Shown: positions 41,629 to 50,287 of the stretch, one piece after another
Layout: every line of letters starts with the position of its first letter
Position numbering within the stretch: position 1 is the stretch's first letter
Assembly (NCBI GenBank): GCA_050309585.1
Contig: JBNRML010000154.1
Location: forward strand, 8,037 to 72,036
DNA length: 64,000 bases
Direction: 5' to 3'
Source of the DNA: Bovifimicola sp050309585
GTDB taxonomy: Bacteria > Bacillota > Clostridia > Lachnospirales > Lachnospiraceae
Program-made: the position numbers and the translations under genes
Notes under the pieces: generated by a model
The model's input: only the letters and a program-made list of their open reading frames with translations
Database searches by the model: none
What the model was told of the DNA's origin: nothing

Positions 41629-42750
41629 CTATGTTTCGGCCTTCAGATTGTATACATACGCAAGTACCTCTGCCACCGCCTGATAAAGCTCCTCCGGTAT
41701 TTCCTGTCCAATGTCCACACTGGAATACAAAGCCCTCGCTAATGGCTTATTTTCCACAATCTCTATCTCATTTTCTCTTGCTTTTTCCTTGATTTTCTGT
41801 GCGAGATAATCTGCACCCTTCGCAATTACAATGGGGGCAGCGGTAACTCCAGCTTCATACTTTAGAGCCACTGCAAAATGTGTCGGGTTCGTGATAACCA
41901 CATCTGCCTCAGGCAGCTGCTGCATCATACGCCGCATGGATGCCTCCTGCATTCTTCTTCTGATCTGGCCTTTTATCTTCGGGTCACCCTCACTCTGCTT
42001 AAACTCATCCTTAACCTCTTGCTTTGTCATCTTCATATCTTCTTTAAACTTATGTTTTTGAAACATATAATCAAGAACACCGATTATAACATAAATGACA
42101 CTTATTTTAATCGCCAGGTCAAAAACAATATCTCCGATGATTCCAAGTGCTCCATCTAATGAAACATTGTATAGGTTTAACAGAACTCCTTTTTTGTCTT
42201 TTACTTCCTGAAAAACCATAAATAGTATTATAACAACTAATAAAATGGATTTTAACAAATTAACAAGGGATTGCATCGAGAATATCTTCTTGAATCCCTT
42301 CAAAGGATTTAGCTTGCTGAGCTTTGGCATCATGGGTTTTCCTGTTATTTTCCATTTTACCTGTACCAAATCACCGACAAATGCAATGATAAGAGCTGCC
42401 GCAAATATTGGCAGTGCCCCAATCCATCCATCAATTATCATATCTCTTAAAAGTAATGTACAAGTATTATAATTTATTTCCCCTGACCGTCCCAAAGTCG
42501 ATATCATAGTATACGTGGAACGATAGACGCCCTGGATTCTTTCACCGATACCACCTATTGTTACTTTAAGTGTAACAAAACACACAATCAGCATAGCCGC
42601 CGATACAATATCCTTGCTTTTTGCAACGTTACCTTCTTTTCTGGCATCACTGAGTTTTTTGGCTGTGGCAGGCTCTGTTTTTTCACCACCCGGACCATCC
42701 TTTGCAAAGAACTGCAAATTATATTTTAAGAAATATTTCTGTTTTTCCAA
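41629..42750 (-). CDS. flhB: FlhB, flagellar export switch protein
   Basis: The 373-residue protein has four membrane helices and the autocleavage motif in VVITNPTHFAVALKYE (NPTH), which is cut to switch export from hook to filament. The N-terminus (KTEPATAKKLSDARKEGNVA) is conserved. The start is the TTG at 42750, right after the fliR stop. The 125 bp to flhA contains the direct repeat ATCTTACTTATTT several times. Confidence 0.95.
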   Translation of the reverse strand: MEKQKYFLKYNLQFFAKDGPGGEKTEPATAKKLSDARKEGNVAKSKDIVSAAMLIVCFVTLKVTIGGIGERIQGVYRSTYTMISTLGRSGEINYNTCTLLLRDMIIDGWIGALPIFAAALIIAFVGDLVQVKWKITGKPMMPKLSKLNPLKGFKKIFSMQSLVNLLKSILLVVIILFMVFQEVKDKKGVLLNLYNVSLDGALGIIGDIVFDLAIKISVIYVIIGVLDYMFQKHKFKEDMKMTKQEVKDEFKQSEGDPKIKGQIRRRMQEASMRRMMQQLPEADVVITNPTHFAVALKYEAGVTAAPIVIAKGADYLAQKIKEKARENEIEIVENKPLARALYSSVDIGQEIPEELYQAVAEVLAYVYNLKAET

Positions 42751-43527
42751 CTACATCATTCCTCTCATAATCTGTTCAACCATTCCCTGCATATGTTCAA
42801 ATAAGAAATTTGCCAATATCGGAATGGCCGATACAGTTATGAACATAACAAACAATCCCACTGTAATCTTTAGCTGAATACCTACCGCAAACATATTCAT
42901 CTGCGGAGCAACTTTCGCCATTACTCCCAACACACAGTTTAACATCAATATGCATGCAAATATCGGAAGGGCAATCCTGAAACCAACCAAAAAGTAGTCT
43001 GTTATAAAACCTATTACTGTAGGATACATTGAAAAATTAATTTTCATCCCGTTAATCGGTATAACTGAATATGAATCAACTAATGCATTCAAAAGAAATA
43101 TCTGCATATTGCTTACAACCAATAAAAGCATTATGAGATATGAATACAGGCTTCCTGTCAAACCCGATTGGGTATTTGTTGACGGATCAAATATCTGAGC
43201 CATCGAAAGACCTATCTCCATATCCATGATTTTACCTGAAAACGCTACTATCGTACTGCATATGTAAGCTGAAAAACCTATCATTAAGCCGACAATCGAT
43301 TCCTTGATAATTATGGCCGCGTAATCTATTACTGTGGCATATTCTACGTTTGCTTCAGGCATCGAGTAAAACAAAACGACTGTCAGCCACAAACTAAACG
43401 CCATTTTCACTCTGGCCGGAAAGGATCTATGACTAAAAAAGGGAGCAGCATAAACAAAGGATGCCACCCTGACCAATATAAGCAGCAGATATTCAATTGT
43501 ATTCTGACTAAAAGTTATTTCCATCAT
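42751..43527 (-). CDS. fliR: FliR, flagellar export gate component
   Basis: The protein of 258 residues is almost entirely membrane-embedded (LLLILVRVASFVYAAPFFSH, VAFSGKIMDMEIGLSMAQIF with the conserved GxxMDxxxG-like run) and matches FliR. ATG 43527 is used; a second ATG follows at 43524, and both overlap the fliQ stop. With FliP and FliQ it forms the export pore. In this order fliP-fliQ-fliR-flhB-flhA is standard. Confidence 0.95.
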   Translation of the reverse strand: MMEITFSQNTIEYLLLILVRVASFVYAAPFFSHRSFPARVKMAFSLWLTVVLFYSMPEANVEYATVIDYAAIIIKESIVGLMIGFSAYICSTIVAFSGKIMDMEIGLSMAQIFDPSTNTQSGLTGSLYSYLIMLLLVVSNMQIFLLNALVDSYSVIPINGMKINFSMYPTVIGFITDYFLVGFRIALPIFACILMLNCVLGVMAKVAPQMNMFAVGIQLKITVGLFVMFITVSAIPILANFLFEHMQGMVEQIMRGMM

Positions 43528-43793
43528 AAAACAAAATCTCCAAAGCTGGACCACAGATTAGTCATAAATGTAACAATATTGTTCAAAATAAATGAACCCA
43601 GCAGCATTATTGTCAAAAATATCCCTAAAAGCTTTGGAATAAAGGTAAGGGTCTGCTCCTGAATGGATGTAACTGTCTGGAATATACTTACCAAAAGACC
43701 AATTACTAACGACACCAATAGCAGTGGACCTGCTGATATAATAATTGTCCAAATCGCATCGCTGGCAATATTCATTACTTCGCTTTCTGTCAT
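43524..43793 (-). CDS. fliQ: FliQ, flagellar export gate component
   Basis: The 89-residue protein has two membrane helices (AGPLLLVSLVIGLLVSIFQT and LLGIFLTIMLLGSFILNNIV) and the conserved VSIFQTVTSIQEQTL-TFIPK loop. RBS GGAGTGTGATATAA. Length normal. Confidence 0.97.
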   Translation of the reverse strand: MTESEVMNIASDAIWTIIISAGPLLLVSLVIGLLVSIFQTVTSIQEQTLTFIPKLLGIFLTIMLLGSFILNNIVTFMTNLWSSFGDFVL

Positions 43794-43814
43794 TTATATC
43801 ACACTCCATCTACC

Positions 43815-44648
43815 CTAAGTCACAAAAGTTTTCACAAGATTTACTATAATTAGATTCCAACCGTCTGCCAATACAAATAATAATATTTTGAACGGCATGG
43901 ATATGGTTGTCGGAGGAAGCATCATCATACCCATTGACATAAGGGTAGACGCAACCACCATATCAATTACCAAAAATGGAATATATATCAAAAATCCAAT
44001 CCAGAAAGCAATCCTAAGTTCACTCAATATAAAGCTGGGAATCAATACTCTGTTTGGAATTTCATCCCTCGATGAAACATTTTCAAGACCTGCTATGGAT
44101 GACATGGCATCCAAATCCTCGTCTTTCACCTGATTAAACATAAACTCTCTCAAAGGCTTCATGCCTTCCTTATATGCTTCCTCCTGTGTAATTTCACCTC
44201 TGTTCAACGGCTGAATCGCCTTGTCATTTATTTCATTAAATACCGGTGCCATTATAAAAAATGTAAGGAACAGTGCCAGTCCAATCAAAACCTGGTTAGG
44301 TGGCGCCGTCTGCGTATTTAATGCCGAACGGGTAAAATGCAGCACAATAATAATTCTTGTAAATGAAGTGAGCATAATTAGTATTGACGGACAAAGGGCG
44401 ATTACGGTCAACACCAGCATTATCTGCAGTGCTCCCGATAATCCCCCTTCATCAGTGGTGGAAATATTTATTCCTAAAATATTTCCGGAGTTATTATCCG
44501 TATCACTCACTACAGAGGAACCTTCCCCTGTAGGAGTGGCATTTACAATTTTACTATTATAAATCACAAGGTTACATACAATTACTATCAAACAGAGAAG
44601 TTTAAACATTCTTTTAAGTGTTTTACCACACTGTTTTGTCTTTATCAT
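43815..44648 (-). CDS. fliP: FliP, flagellar export gate component
   Basis: The 277-residue protein has a signal-like N-terminal helix, then the FliP core (LCPSILIMLTSFTRIIIVLH, FTRSALNTQTAPPNQVLIGL, ALFLTFFIMAPV) and four helices in total. FliP forms the ring of the export pore with FliQ and FliR. The N-terminal extension (residues 1-60) is a predicted signal peptide plus a Gly/Ser/Asp linker. Confidence 0.96.
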   Translation of the reverse strand: MIKTKQCGKTLKRMFKLLCLIVIVCNLVIYNSKIVNATPTGEGSSVVSDTDNNSGNILGINISTTDEGGLSGALQIMLVLTVIALCPSILIMLTSFTRIIIVLHFTRSALNTQTAPPNQVLIGLALFLTFFIMAPVFNEINDKAIQPLNRGEITQEEAYKEGMKPLREFMFNQVKDEDLDAMSSIAGLENVSSRDEIPNRVLIPSFILSELRIAFWIGFLIYIPFLVIDMVVASTLMSMGMMMLPPTTISMPFKILLFVLADGWNLIIVNLVKTFVT

Positions 44649-44681
44649 TGTTTTTTCCTCATTTTATCCTTTATAACACTG

Positions 44682-45053
44682 CTATTTTCTTTTAATATTT
44701 TTTGTTTTGCTTTTTACCTTCTCAAAAATCTTTTCGAAAGGTTCCTTGGCATCTTCAGAAACTTCCCTGAAAAAAATTTCATCTTCCGTAAGTTCAGTTA
44801 ATAGCTCAACATTGTCTTTACTAACTGCTATTACAAGATACTTCTTTCCTACCTGAATTATCTGAATATATTTCGTATTAGATATCCTGTATCCGTCAAT
44901 TACTTTGAAATTTGAATTTACGCCTAAATTCTTCTGGTAACTGCCAATGAATCTTGTTGTAAAATATGTAAGGGCTAATACAAAAATAAATACAATCAGC
45001 AATGTAATAAACTGTACAACACTATTAAGTCTTGTCGCCGCAAAAATATTCAT
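44682..45053 (-). CDS. fliO: FliO-like flagellar biosynthesis protein
   Basis: The 123-residue protein has one membrane helix (VVQFITLLIVFIFVLALTYF) and a basic cytoplasmic tail with IDGYRISNTKYIQIIQVGKK, as in FliO/FliZ. FliO helps assemble the FliP ring. It starts 1 base after the cheY stop and precedes fliP, its usual place. Confidence 0.85.
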   Translation of the reverse strand: MNIFAATRLNSVVQFITLLIVFIFVLALTYFTTRFIGSYQKNLGVNSNFKVIDGYRISNTKYIQIIQVGKKYLVIAVSKDNVELLTELTEDEIFFREVSEDAKEPFEKIFEKVKSKTKNIKRK

Positions 45054-45054
45054 A

Positions 45055-45417
45055 TTAGCCTACAGCTTTCTTCACTGCTTCGATAACACGATCTGCCTGG
45101 AATGGCTTTACTATAAAGTCCTTTGCACCTGACTGGATTGATTCAATAACCATTGCCTGCTGACCCATGGCAGAACACATAATTACTGTTGCACCCGGAT
45201 CCATTTCCTTAATTTTCTTTAATGCCTGAATTCCATCCATTTCTGGCATTGTTATATCCATCATTACAAGATCCGGCTTAACTTCATTATATTTTTCAAC
45301 TGCTTTGGCACCATTTTCTGCCTCAGCTGCAACGTTGTAACCATTCTTTGTAAGAATGTCCTTAATCATCATTCTCATAAATGCTGCATCATCACATATC
45401 ATAATATTTTTTGCCAT
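45055..45417 (-). CDS. cheY: Chemotaxis response regulator CheY
   Basis: The single receiver domain of 120 residues carries the acidic pair and phospho-Asp (MICDDAAFMRMMIKDILTKN, DLVMMDITMPEMDGIQ), Ser/Thr in VIMCSAMGQQ and Lys in DFIVKPFQADR. Phosphorylated CheY binds the switch. RBS TAGGAGAGATTTGAG. Confidence 0.97.
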   Translation of the reverse strand: MAKNIMICDDAAFMRMMIKDILTKNGYNVAAEAENGAKAVEKYNEVKPDLVMMDITMPEMDGIQALKKIKEMDPGATVIMCSAMGQQAMVIESIQSGAKDFIVKPFQADRVIEAVKKAVG

Positions 45418-45441
45418 CTCAAATCTCTCCTATCATACAAA

Positions 45442-46680
45442 TTATTTTATAATTTCAGTTACACGTATACCGAAACTCTCTTCAATTACAACAACTTCAC
45501 CTTTTGCTACATAACGTCCGTTAACCAGAACGTCTATAGGTTCACCTGCAATCTTATCAAGCTCAATGATTGTACCAGGTGCAAACTCCAATATTTCCTG
45601 TATGGATTTACTTGTCCTTCCAAGTTCTACAGAAACCTCCAAAGGAACATCCATAATAAGATTTATGTTTTCCTTTTGTGTGACACTGGCGAGGTCATTT
45701 GAAAACGACTGGAACTGTGCTTGCTGAACATTTACTTCCTGTCCGGGCTGTTGCGGTGGCATTTGTCCCATATACGGCATTCCCATATATGGCATTCCAG
45801 GGTATCCCATCATATTTGGTGGCGGATATCCTCCCGGCATTCCATATGGCATCTGTCCCATATTCATCTGTGGTTCCTGACCCATCCCCATATTAGAGCC
45901 ATTCTGTGACATATTCTGTCCCATAGGTGCCGGTGCCGGTTCCTGTGCTTTTTCTTGTGTCGGTTCTGGCTTCGCCGGTTCATCTGTAGGACTTGCAAGA
46001 AATCTTGCACAAAGATTTCTTGCAAATTCCACTGGGAACAGCTGCATTATCTCGCTGTCAACCAAATCACCGATTGTCAATCTGAAAGAATTTCGCACAA
46101 AACCTTTCGATAGGAATTCTGAAATTTCCTTCTCATCCAGCCTGTCATTCAAGTCTATGAGACTTGCTGTAGGTGGACTAATATCAATCTTCATATTTAA
46201 CATAGACGAAAGAGATGTTGACGCTGAACCCATCATCTGATTCATCGCCTCACAAATAGCACTTAAATGAAGCTCACCTAACTCCACATCTGTGTTACTT
46301 CCATCACCGCCCATCATTAAATCGGCAATTATCTTAACATCATTTTCCTGTAATATTAATATGTTGTTTCCATCCAGACCTTCTCTATACTGAATTTGCA
46401 AAAATACACACGGTCTACCATAGCTCCTAACCAAATCGTCCCATTCAGAATATGTAACAACAGGTATACTGATGTTTACCTTCTGATTTACTAATGAAGA
46501 CAATGTGGTGGCTGCCGTGCCCATACTTATATTTGATATTTCTCCCACAGTATCTTTTTCAATATCTGTAAGAAAGTCCTCTGAAGCAGCGGCACCAGAA
46601 AAATTATCTTCTGTATCATCATCAGAACCCATGCCGCTCAACAACGCATTTATTTCTTCCTGCGATAGCATTCCATCCAT
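45442..46680 (-). CDS. fliY: FliY, switch protein with CheC-like phosphatase and FliN domains, and a Met/Pro/Gly-rich linker
   Basis: Residues 1-12 (MDGMLSQEEINA) form the CheY-P binding start shared with FliM. A CheC-like domain follows with EISNISMGTAATTLSSLV and AICEAMNQMMGSAS; then an unusual linker of about 75 residues rich in Met, Gly, Pro, Tyr and Gln (MPGGYPPPNMMGYPGMPYMG); and the FliN domain LIMDVPLEVSVELGRTSKSI, GTIIELDKIAGEPIDVLVNG. It is part of the C-ring and can dephosphorylate CheY. Confidence 0.95.
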   Translation of the reverse strand: MDGMLSQEEINALLSGMGSDDDTEDNFSGAAASEDFLTDIEKDTVGEISNISMGTAATTLSSLVNQKVNISIPVVTYSEWDDLVRSYGRPCVFLQIQYREGLDGNNILILQENDVKIIADLMMGGDGSNTDVELGELHLSAICEAMNQMMGSASTSLSSMLNMKIDISPPTASLIDLNDRLDEKEISEFLSKGFVRNSFRLTIGDLVDSEIMQLFPVEFARNLCARFLASPTDEPAKPEPTQEKAQEPAPAPMGQNMSQNGSNMGMGQEPQMNMGQMPYGMPGGYPPPNMMGYPGMPYMGMPYMGQMPPQQPGQEVNVQQAQFQSFSNDLASVTQKENINLIMDVPLEVSVELGRTSKSIQEILEFAPGTIIELDKIAGEPIDVLVNGRYVAKGEVVVIEESFGIRVTEIIK

Positions 46681-46685
46681 CTGTC

Positions 46686-47663
46686 TTACTCCTCCCTGAT
46701 TATTGATGTAACTCTTACGGCATAATTATCCTGTGCCGAGCCCGGTAAAGCTTTAAACTTTCCGATATTGCCCACATACACCGTAAGCTCATCCTCAATC
46801 CCTGAGTCTAATTTTATTATATCACCTTTTTGCAAATTAGCAAAATCACTGACTGTAATTGAACTTGTACCCAACACAGCCTTAAGTGGAATAACCGCAT
46901 TTGCAATAAGGCTTTCTATTTGTTCCTCGTATACAGACTCCTGTTTATCCTGCATGGTCGAATACCAGTATTTTGTATTCAGCTTGTCCATTACAGGTTC
47001 AAGAGTAATATACGGCAGGCAAATATTCATTAATCCTTCTACATCCCCAATTTTCAAATTCAAAGTCACAATGGCAATCATTTCACTTGGTGAAATAATC
47101 TGTGCGAACTGGGAATTAGTCTCTATTTTTTCCAATCTTGGCCTTAACTCAACAACATTCTGCCATGGCTCTCTAAGTAAATCAATACATATGGAAATAA
47201 TCCTTTCCAAAATTGTCAACTCAATTTCTGAAAAGTCTCTTTTCTTCTCCATGGTGGCACCTGTTCCTCCCAAAAGACGATCAATTATGGCGTACCCTAA
47301 AGCAGGTGCAAAATCCATTACTGCATTACCATTTAATGGTGAAAAATCAATAATACCCAATAAAACCGGATTTGACAATGCATTAGCAAATTCTGAATAT
47401 GCAACTGCCTCGGAATTCATCACTTCAACCTGAACATTTTTTCTTAAATATGCTGGCAGGTTCGTATATAATAATCTTCCATAATGTTCAAAGATAATCT
47501 CCAATGTACGAAGATGTTCTTTTGAGAATTTTGCCGGTCTGGCGAAATCGTAATTTTTTACCTGTGCTTCATTTGAACTGGTGTATTCATCAACATCAAG
47601 TTCACCTGAGCTAAGCGCTTTCAGAAGATCGTCTATCTCACTCTGAGATAATACTTCACTCAC
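46686..47663 (-). CDS. fliM: FliM, flagellar motor switch protein
   Basis: The 325-residue protein begins (GTG start, GAGGTGAAGATGC site) SEVLSQSEIDDLLKAL, the CheY-P binding segment, then the FliM middle domain (FARPAKFSKEHLRTLEIIFE, LLGGTGATMEKKRDFSEIEL) and a C-terminal SpoA domain (LKAVLGTSSITVSDFANLQK, GDIIKLDSGI). Length usual. Confidence 0.97.
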   Translation of the reverse strand: MSEVLSQSEIDDLLKALSSGELDVDEYTSSNEAQVKNYDFARPAKFSKEHLRTLEIIFEHYGRLLYTNLPAYLRKNVQVEVMNSEAVAYSEFANALSNPVLLGIIDFSPLNGNAVMDFAPALGYAIIDRLLGGTGATMEKKRDFSEIELTILERIISICIDLLREPWQNVVELRPRLEKIETNSQFAQIISPSEMIAIVTLNLKIGDVEGLMNICLPYITLEPVMDKLNTKYWYSTMQDKQESVYEEQIESLIANAVIPLKAVLGTSSITVSDFANLQKGDIIKLDSGIEDELTVYVGNIGKFKALPGSAQDNYAVRVTSIIREE

Positions 47664-47700
47664 GCATCTTCACCTCACAGTTTCTAAATCTATTTAAATT

Positions 47701-48213
47701 TTACTGTATGGTAGTTGTACCAAATACAACCTGAACAATAAAATCATCTCCAAATATACCCTGTAAATCCTTTAATGCTTCTGCTCTTACCGCATCAGGA
47801 TTTGTCTGAAGCTCATTTGCTGTATATTTCTGCACAACTTCCTGAATATGCTGTGTTGCAAGAGATTTCTTCTCTTTCAATGTATCCATATTCTTCGAAT
47901 AATTTGCGCTTTCCTTGTATAAAAGCAATGTAGGATAAATAACAGCATAACGGTCTTTTCCATCAGAACCTTTTTTCAGGGAAATTGTAAGTTTTGTTTC
48001 CAAATCAAATGTCTCACAATCTTCCAACGGAACATTAGATAAGTCAATGTTTTCCTTAGTATCTAACTCGAGATTTATGGCCTGAGCCACCTTTTTTACA
48101 ATCCTGTTAGAATCCTGCATTGATGGTACAATAACAAATACCATAATAATAGTAAGTATTGTATTTGTAATTACTAAAACCAGAGTAATTATATCAAGTA
48201 AACTTTTCTTCAA
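47701..48213 (-). CDS. fliL: FliL, stator-associated flagellar protein
   Basis: The 170-residue protein has one membrane helix (IITLVLVITNTILTIIMVFV) and a periplasmic-side domain with TKLTISLKKGSDGKDRYAVI and the FliL-type ending. It supports the stators. The TTG at 48213 is taken as start because GGAGG lies 8 bases before; the frame from TTG 48228 covers that site. Confidence 0.85.
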   Translation of the reverse strand: MKKSLLDIITLVLVITNTILTIIMVFVIVPSMQDSNRIVKKVAQAINLELDTKENIDLSNVPLEDCETFDLETKLTISLKKGSDGKDRYAVIYPTLLLYKESANYSKNMDTLKEKKSLATQHIQEVVQKYTANELQTNPDAVRAEALKDLQGIFGDDFIVQVVFGTTTIQ

Positions 48214-48232
48214 TGCCTTTTCCTCCAAAAAA

Positions 48233-49063
48233 TTATTCCAAACTATATTCGTTGTATATTTTAATCTCTACTCTTCTGTTCTGTGCACGACCCTCTGCCG
48301 TATCATTAGGAGCTATGGGGTCATTTTCTCCTCTTCCTGAAGATTTTAATTTATCAAGCTTCATTCCCTTTTTCTCAACAAGATACTTAAGAACAGTCTT
48401 CGCTCTCGCTGTAGACAAATCCCAGTTATCATCATACTTGGGGTCGCCAATCAAAGGAATGTTATCCGTATATCCTGTTATTTCCACAAGATTTCCGGAA
48501 TAATATTGCAAAATATTTCCCACTCTGTCAACAAGACTGATAGACTCCTGTCTTATTTCTGCTTTTGCAGAATCAAAAAGCAAAGCACCATTCAGTGTGA
48601 GAGTAACATATTGCGAATTAAAATCTATATCCAGTCTGTCAGCAATCTCCTGTTCCTGTGCCATCTGTTTAATTTCTTCCGCCATCTGTTCTGATGCTTC
48701 CGCAGCCTTATCTTTAACTACTTCCATAAGCTGTTCACCGGCATATTCATATATATCCTCGTCAACCGCTTCTTCCTGTCCCTCATCATTAAGTCCAATA
48801 CTCTCATAATATTCATCCAGCTCGTTTAAGTTATCAACGCCTGCTGATATAAGTGTTCCTTCTATAACAGAGGTTGAACCTCCATCCAAAACACCAAAAC
48901 TGGCTGACAAAGAAGCTACAAGCTCTTCGAATTTATCTTCATCGATATTTGACATTGCAAAAAGCAAAACGAAAAAGCACAACAAAAGATTCATCAAATC
49001 ACTAAAGGTGGCCATCCATGCCGGAGAACCTGCCGGTTGCTCTTCTACTCTTTTTCTGGCCAA
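48233..49063 (-). CDS. motB: MotB, flagellar stator protein
   Basis: The 276-residue protein starts at TTG 49063 behind GGAGGTGAATAAAA. The N-terminal helix has the proton-path Asp in PAWMATFSDLMNLLLCFFVL. The C-terminal OmpA-like domain binds peptidoglycan (VEITGYTDNIPL, WDLSTARAKTVLKYLVEKKG, RRVEIKIY). A long Glu-rich linker lies between. Confidence 0.97.
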   Translation of the reverse strand: MARKRVEEQPAGSPAWMATFSDLMNLLLCFFVLLFAMSNIDEDKFEELVASLSASFGVLDGGSTSVIEGTLISAGVDNLNELDEYYESIGLNDEGQEEAVDEDIYEYAGEQLMEVVKDKAAEASEQMAEEIKQMAQEQEIADRLDIDFNSQYVTLTLNGALLFDSAKAEIRQESISLVDRVGNILQYYSGNLVEITGYTDNIPLIGDPKYDDNWDLSTARAKTVLKYLVEKKGMKLDKLKSSGRGENDPIAPNDTAEGRAQNRRVEIKIYNEYSLE

Positions 49064-49065
49064 TT

Positions 49066-49863
49066 TTATTCACCTCCAGGTTCACCTGCATCACCTAAGC
49101 TGTTTCTCTGCTCAGGCGAAAGGAATGATTTCAATTTTTCTTCAATTACTCTTGGATTTTCACCAGCCTGAATAGATAAAAGTCCTTCTATAGTAACCTC
49201 TTTAAGTGTAATTTCCAAATCATTGTTATATTTTAACTTACCCGCAATAGGAGTAGCTATCCAGTTTGCCAACAAAGAACCGTATAACGTAGTAATAAGT
49301 GCTACGGACATATTAGGTCCAACACTGGCAATATCACTAAGATTTCTCAACATATTAATAAGACCAATCAATGTACCAATCATACCCCAGGCAGGACCCA
49401 TGGATGCAAGAGTTTCATAAAAGCCTATAACCTTTTTGTGTCTGGCTTCAATGCACATCATATCTGTCTCCATAATCGCGCGAACCAACTCTGGATCAGT
49501 ACCATCCACAACAAGAAGAATTCCCTTTTTCAAATATTGGTCTTCCAAATTATTTGCCGCTTCTTCAAGGGCAAGCAGTCCCTCTTTTCTGGCAATGTTT
49601 GATAATTCAATAATATTCTTAATAGTTTCTGTGTCTTTGTTTGACGGAGCCTTTAAAGCAATCTTAAATGCCTTAAGTGCATTTAAATAATCCTTTATGG
49701 AATAAAAAACCATAACACTGAAGAAAGAACCGCCAATTGTAATCAAAACCGATTTTCCATCTACGAAATTTCCTAGTGCTGCAACCCCTTCGTCACCGGT
49801 TACAATACCCATTATTACCATGCCGGCACAAACAACCAAACCGACTAATGTAGCTAAATCCAT
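49066..49863 (-). CDS. motA: MotA, flagellar stator protein
   Basis: The 265-residue protein has four membrane helices (LVGLVVCAGMVIMGIV; LITIGGSFFSVMVFYSI; WGMIGTLIGLINMLRNL; MSVALITTLYGSLLANWIAT) and the conserved GPAWGMIGTLIGL and AGENPRVIEEKL parts. It forms the ion channel with MotB. RBS TAGGTGGTGACATAG; own promoter at 49921-49949. Confidence 0.97.
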   Translation of the reverse strand: MDLATLVGLVVCAGMVIMGIVTGDEGVAALGNFVDGKSVLITIGGSFFSVMVFYSIKDYLNALKAFKIALKAPSNKDTETIKNIIELSNIARKEGLLALEEAANNLEDQYLKKGILLVVDGTDPELVRAIMETDMMCIEARHKKVIGFYETLASMGPAWGMIGTLIGLINMLRNLSDIASVGPNMSVALITTLYGSLLANWIATPIAGKLKYNNDLEITLKEVTIEGLLSIQAGENPRVIEEKLKSFLSPEQRNSLGDAGEPGGE

Positions 49864-49920
49864 CTATGTCACCACCTAAATCTATATCATTGTCATATTG
49901 ACACAATTATACTAGATAAT

Positions 49921-49949
49921 ATTCTACCATAAAAATTACATTTCGCCAA
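49921..49949 (-). promoter_or_regulatory. Internal promoter upstream of motA
   Basis: On the minus strand TTGGCG (49949-49944) and TAGAAT (49926-49921) lie 17 bp apart, giving a start about 50 bp before the motA codon. A small hairpin GTGAC-AAAAAAA-GTCAC sits just upstream (49956-49972 region). It would supply motAB and later genes independently of flgB-flgE. Confidence 0.6.
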
Positions 49950-50017
49950 ATACTTTGTGACTTTTTTTGTCACTTTTTTTATTTTTTTTAATGAAGTGCC
50001 AAAGATTTAGTTATTTT

Positions 50018-50206
50018 CTACAAATTTCCCAAAACACTTCTTTTGTACTCCAATATTTTAGCCTTTATTTCTTCCGACTCTTCTCTAACAACTATCTTCG
50101 CACCATTCGTGAAAGTAATCACCGTGTCTGGAGTTTCTTCTATAAATAATATCAGCTCACTGTTTATTGTCAGAAGCTTTCCGTTTAATCTGGTTACATC
50201 AATCAT
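50018..50206 (-). CDS. flbD: FlbD-family small flagellar protein
   Basis: The 62-residue protein (MIDVTRLNGKLLTINSELIL, FIEETPDTVITFTNGAKIVV) matches the short FlbD/YlzI family encoded between flgE and motA in Firmicutes. The function is unclear, perhaps in hook or stator assembly. RBS GTGAGGTGTAAAAT. The ribosome site lies next to the hairpin system at 50221-50277. Confidence 0.9.
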   Translation of the reverse strand: MIDVTRLNGKLLTINSELILFIEETPDTVITFTNGAKIVVREESEEIKAKILEYKRSVLGNL

Positions 50207-50220
50207 ATTTTACACCTCAC

Positions 50221-50277
50221 ATATTTGCGGTATCACATCAAAAAGCTGCCGCAAATATGCAAAAATATTGCGACAGC
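50221..50277 (-). terminator. Terminator/attenuator with a competing hairpin between flgE and flbD
   Basis: On the minus strand GCTGTCGCAA (50277-50268) pairs with TTGCGGCAGC (50254-50245), a 10-bp stem followed by TTTTT (50244-50240). The centre CATATTTGCGG can instead pair with CCGCAAATAT (50230-50221), a perfect 10-bp helix that ends at the flbD ribosome site. The two structures exclude one another. Confidence 0.65.
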
Positions 50278-50287
50278 CTTTTATTTA

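Noticed and set aside
46768..47433. 221-codon plus-strand frame opposite fliM
   Set aside because: Antisense shadow of fliM; no start context and no family resemblance.
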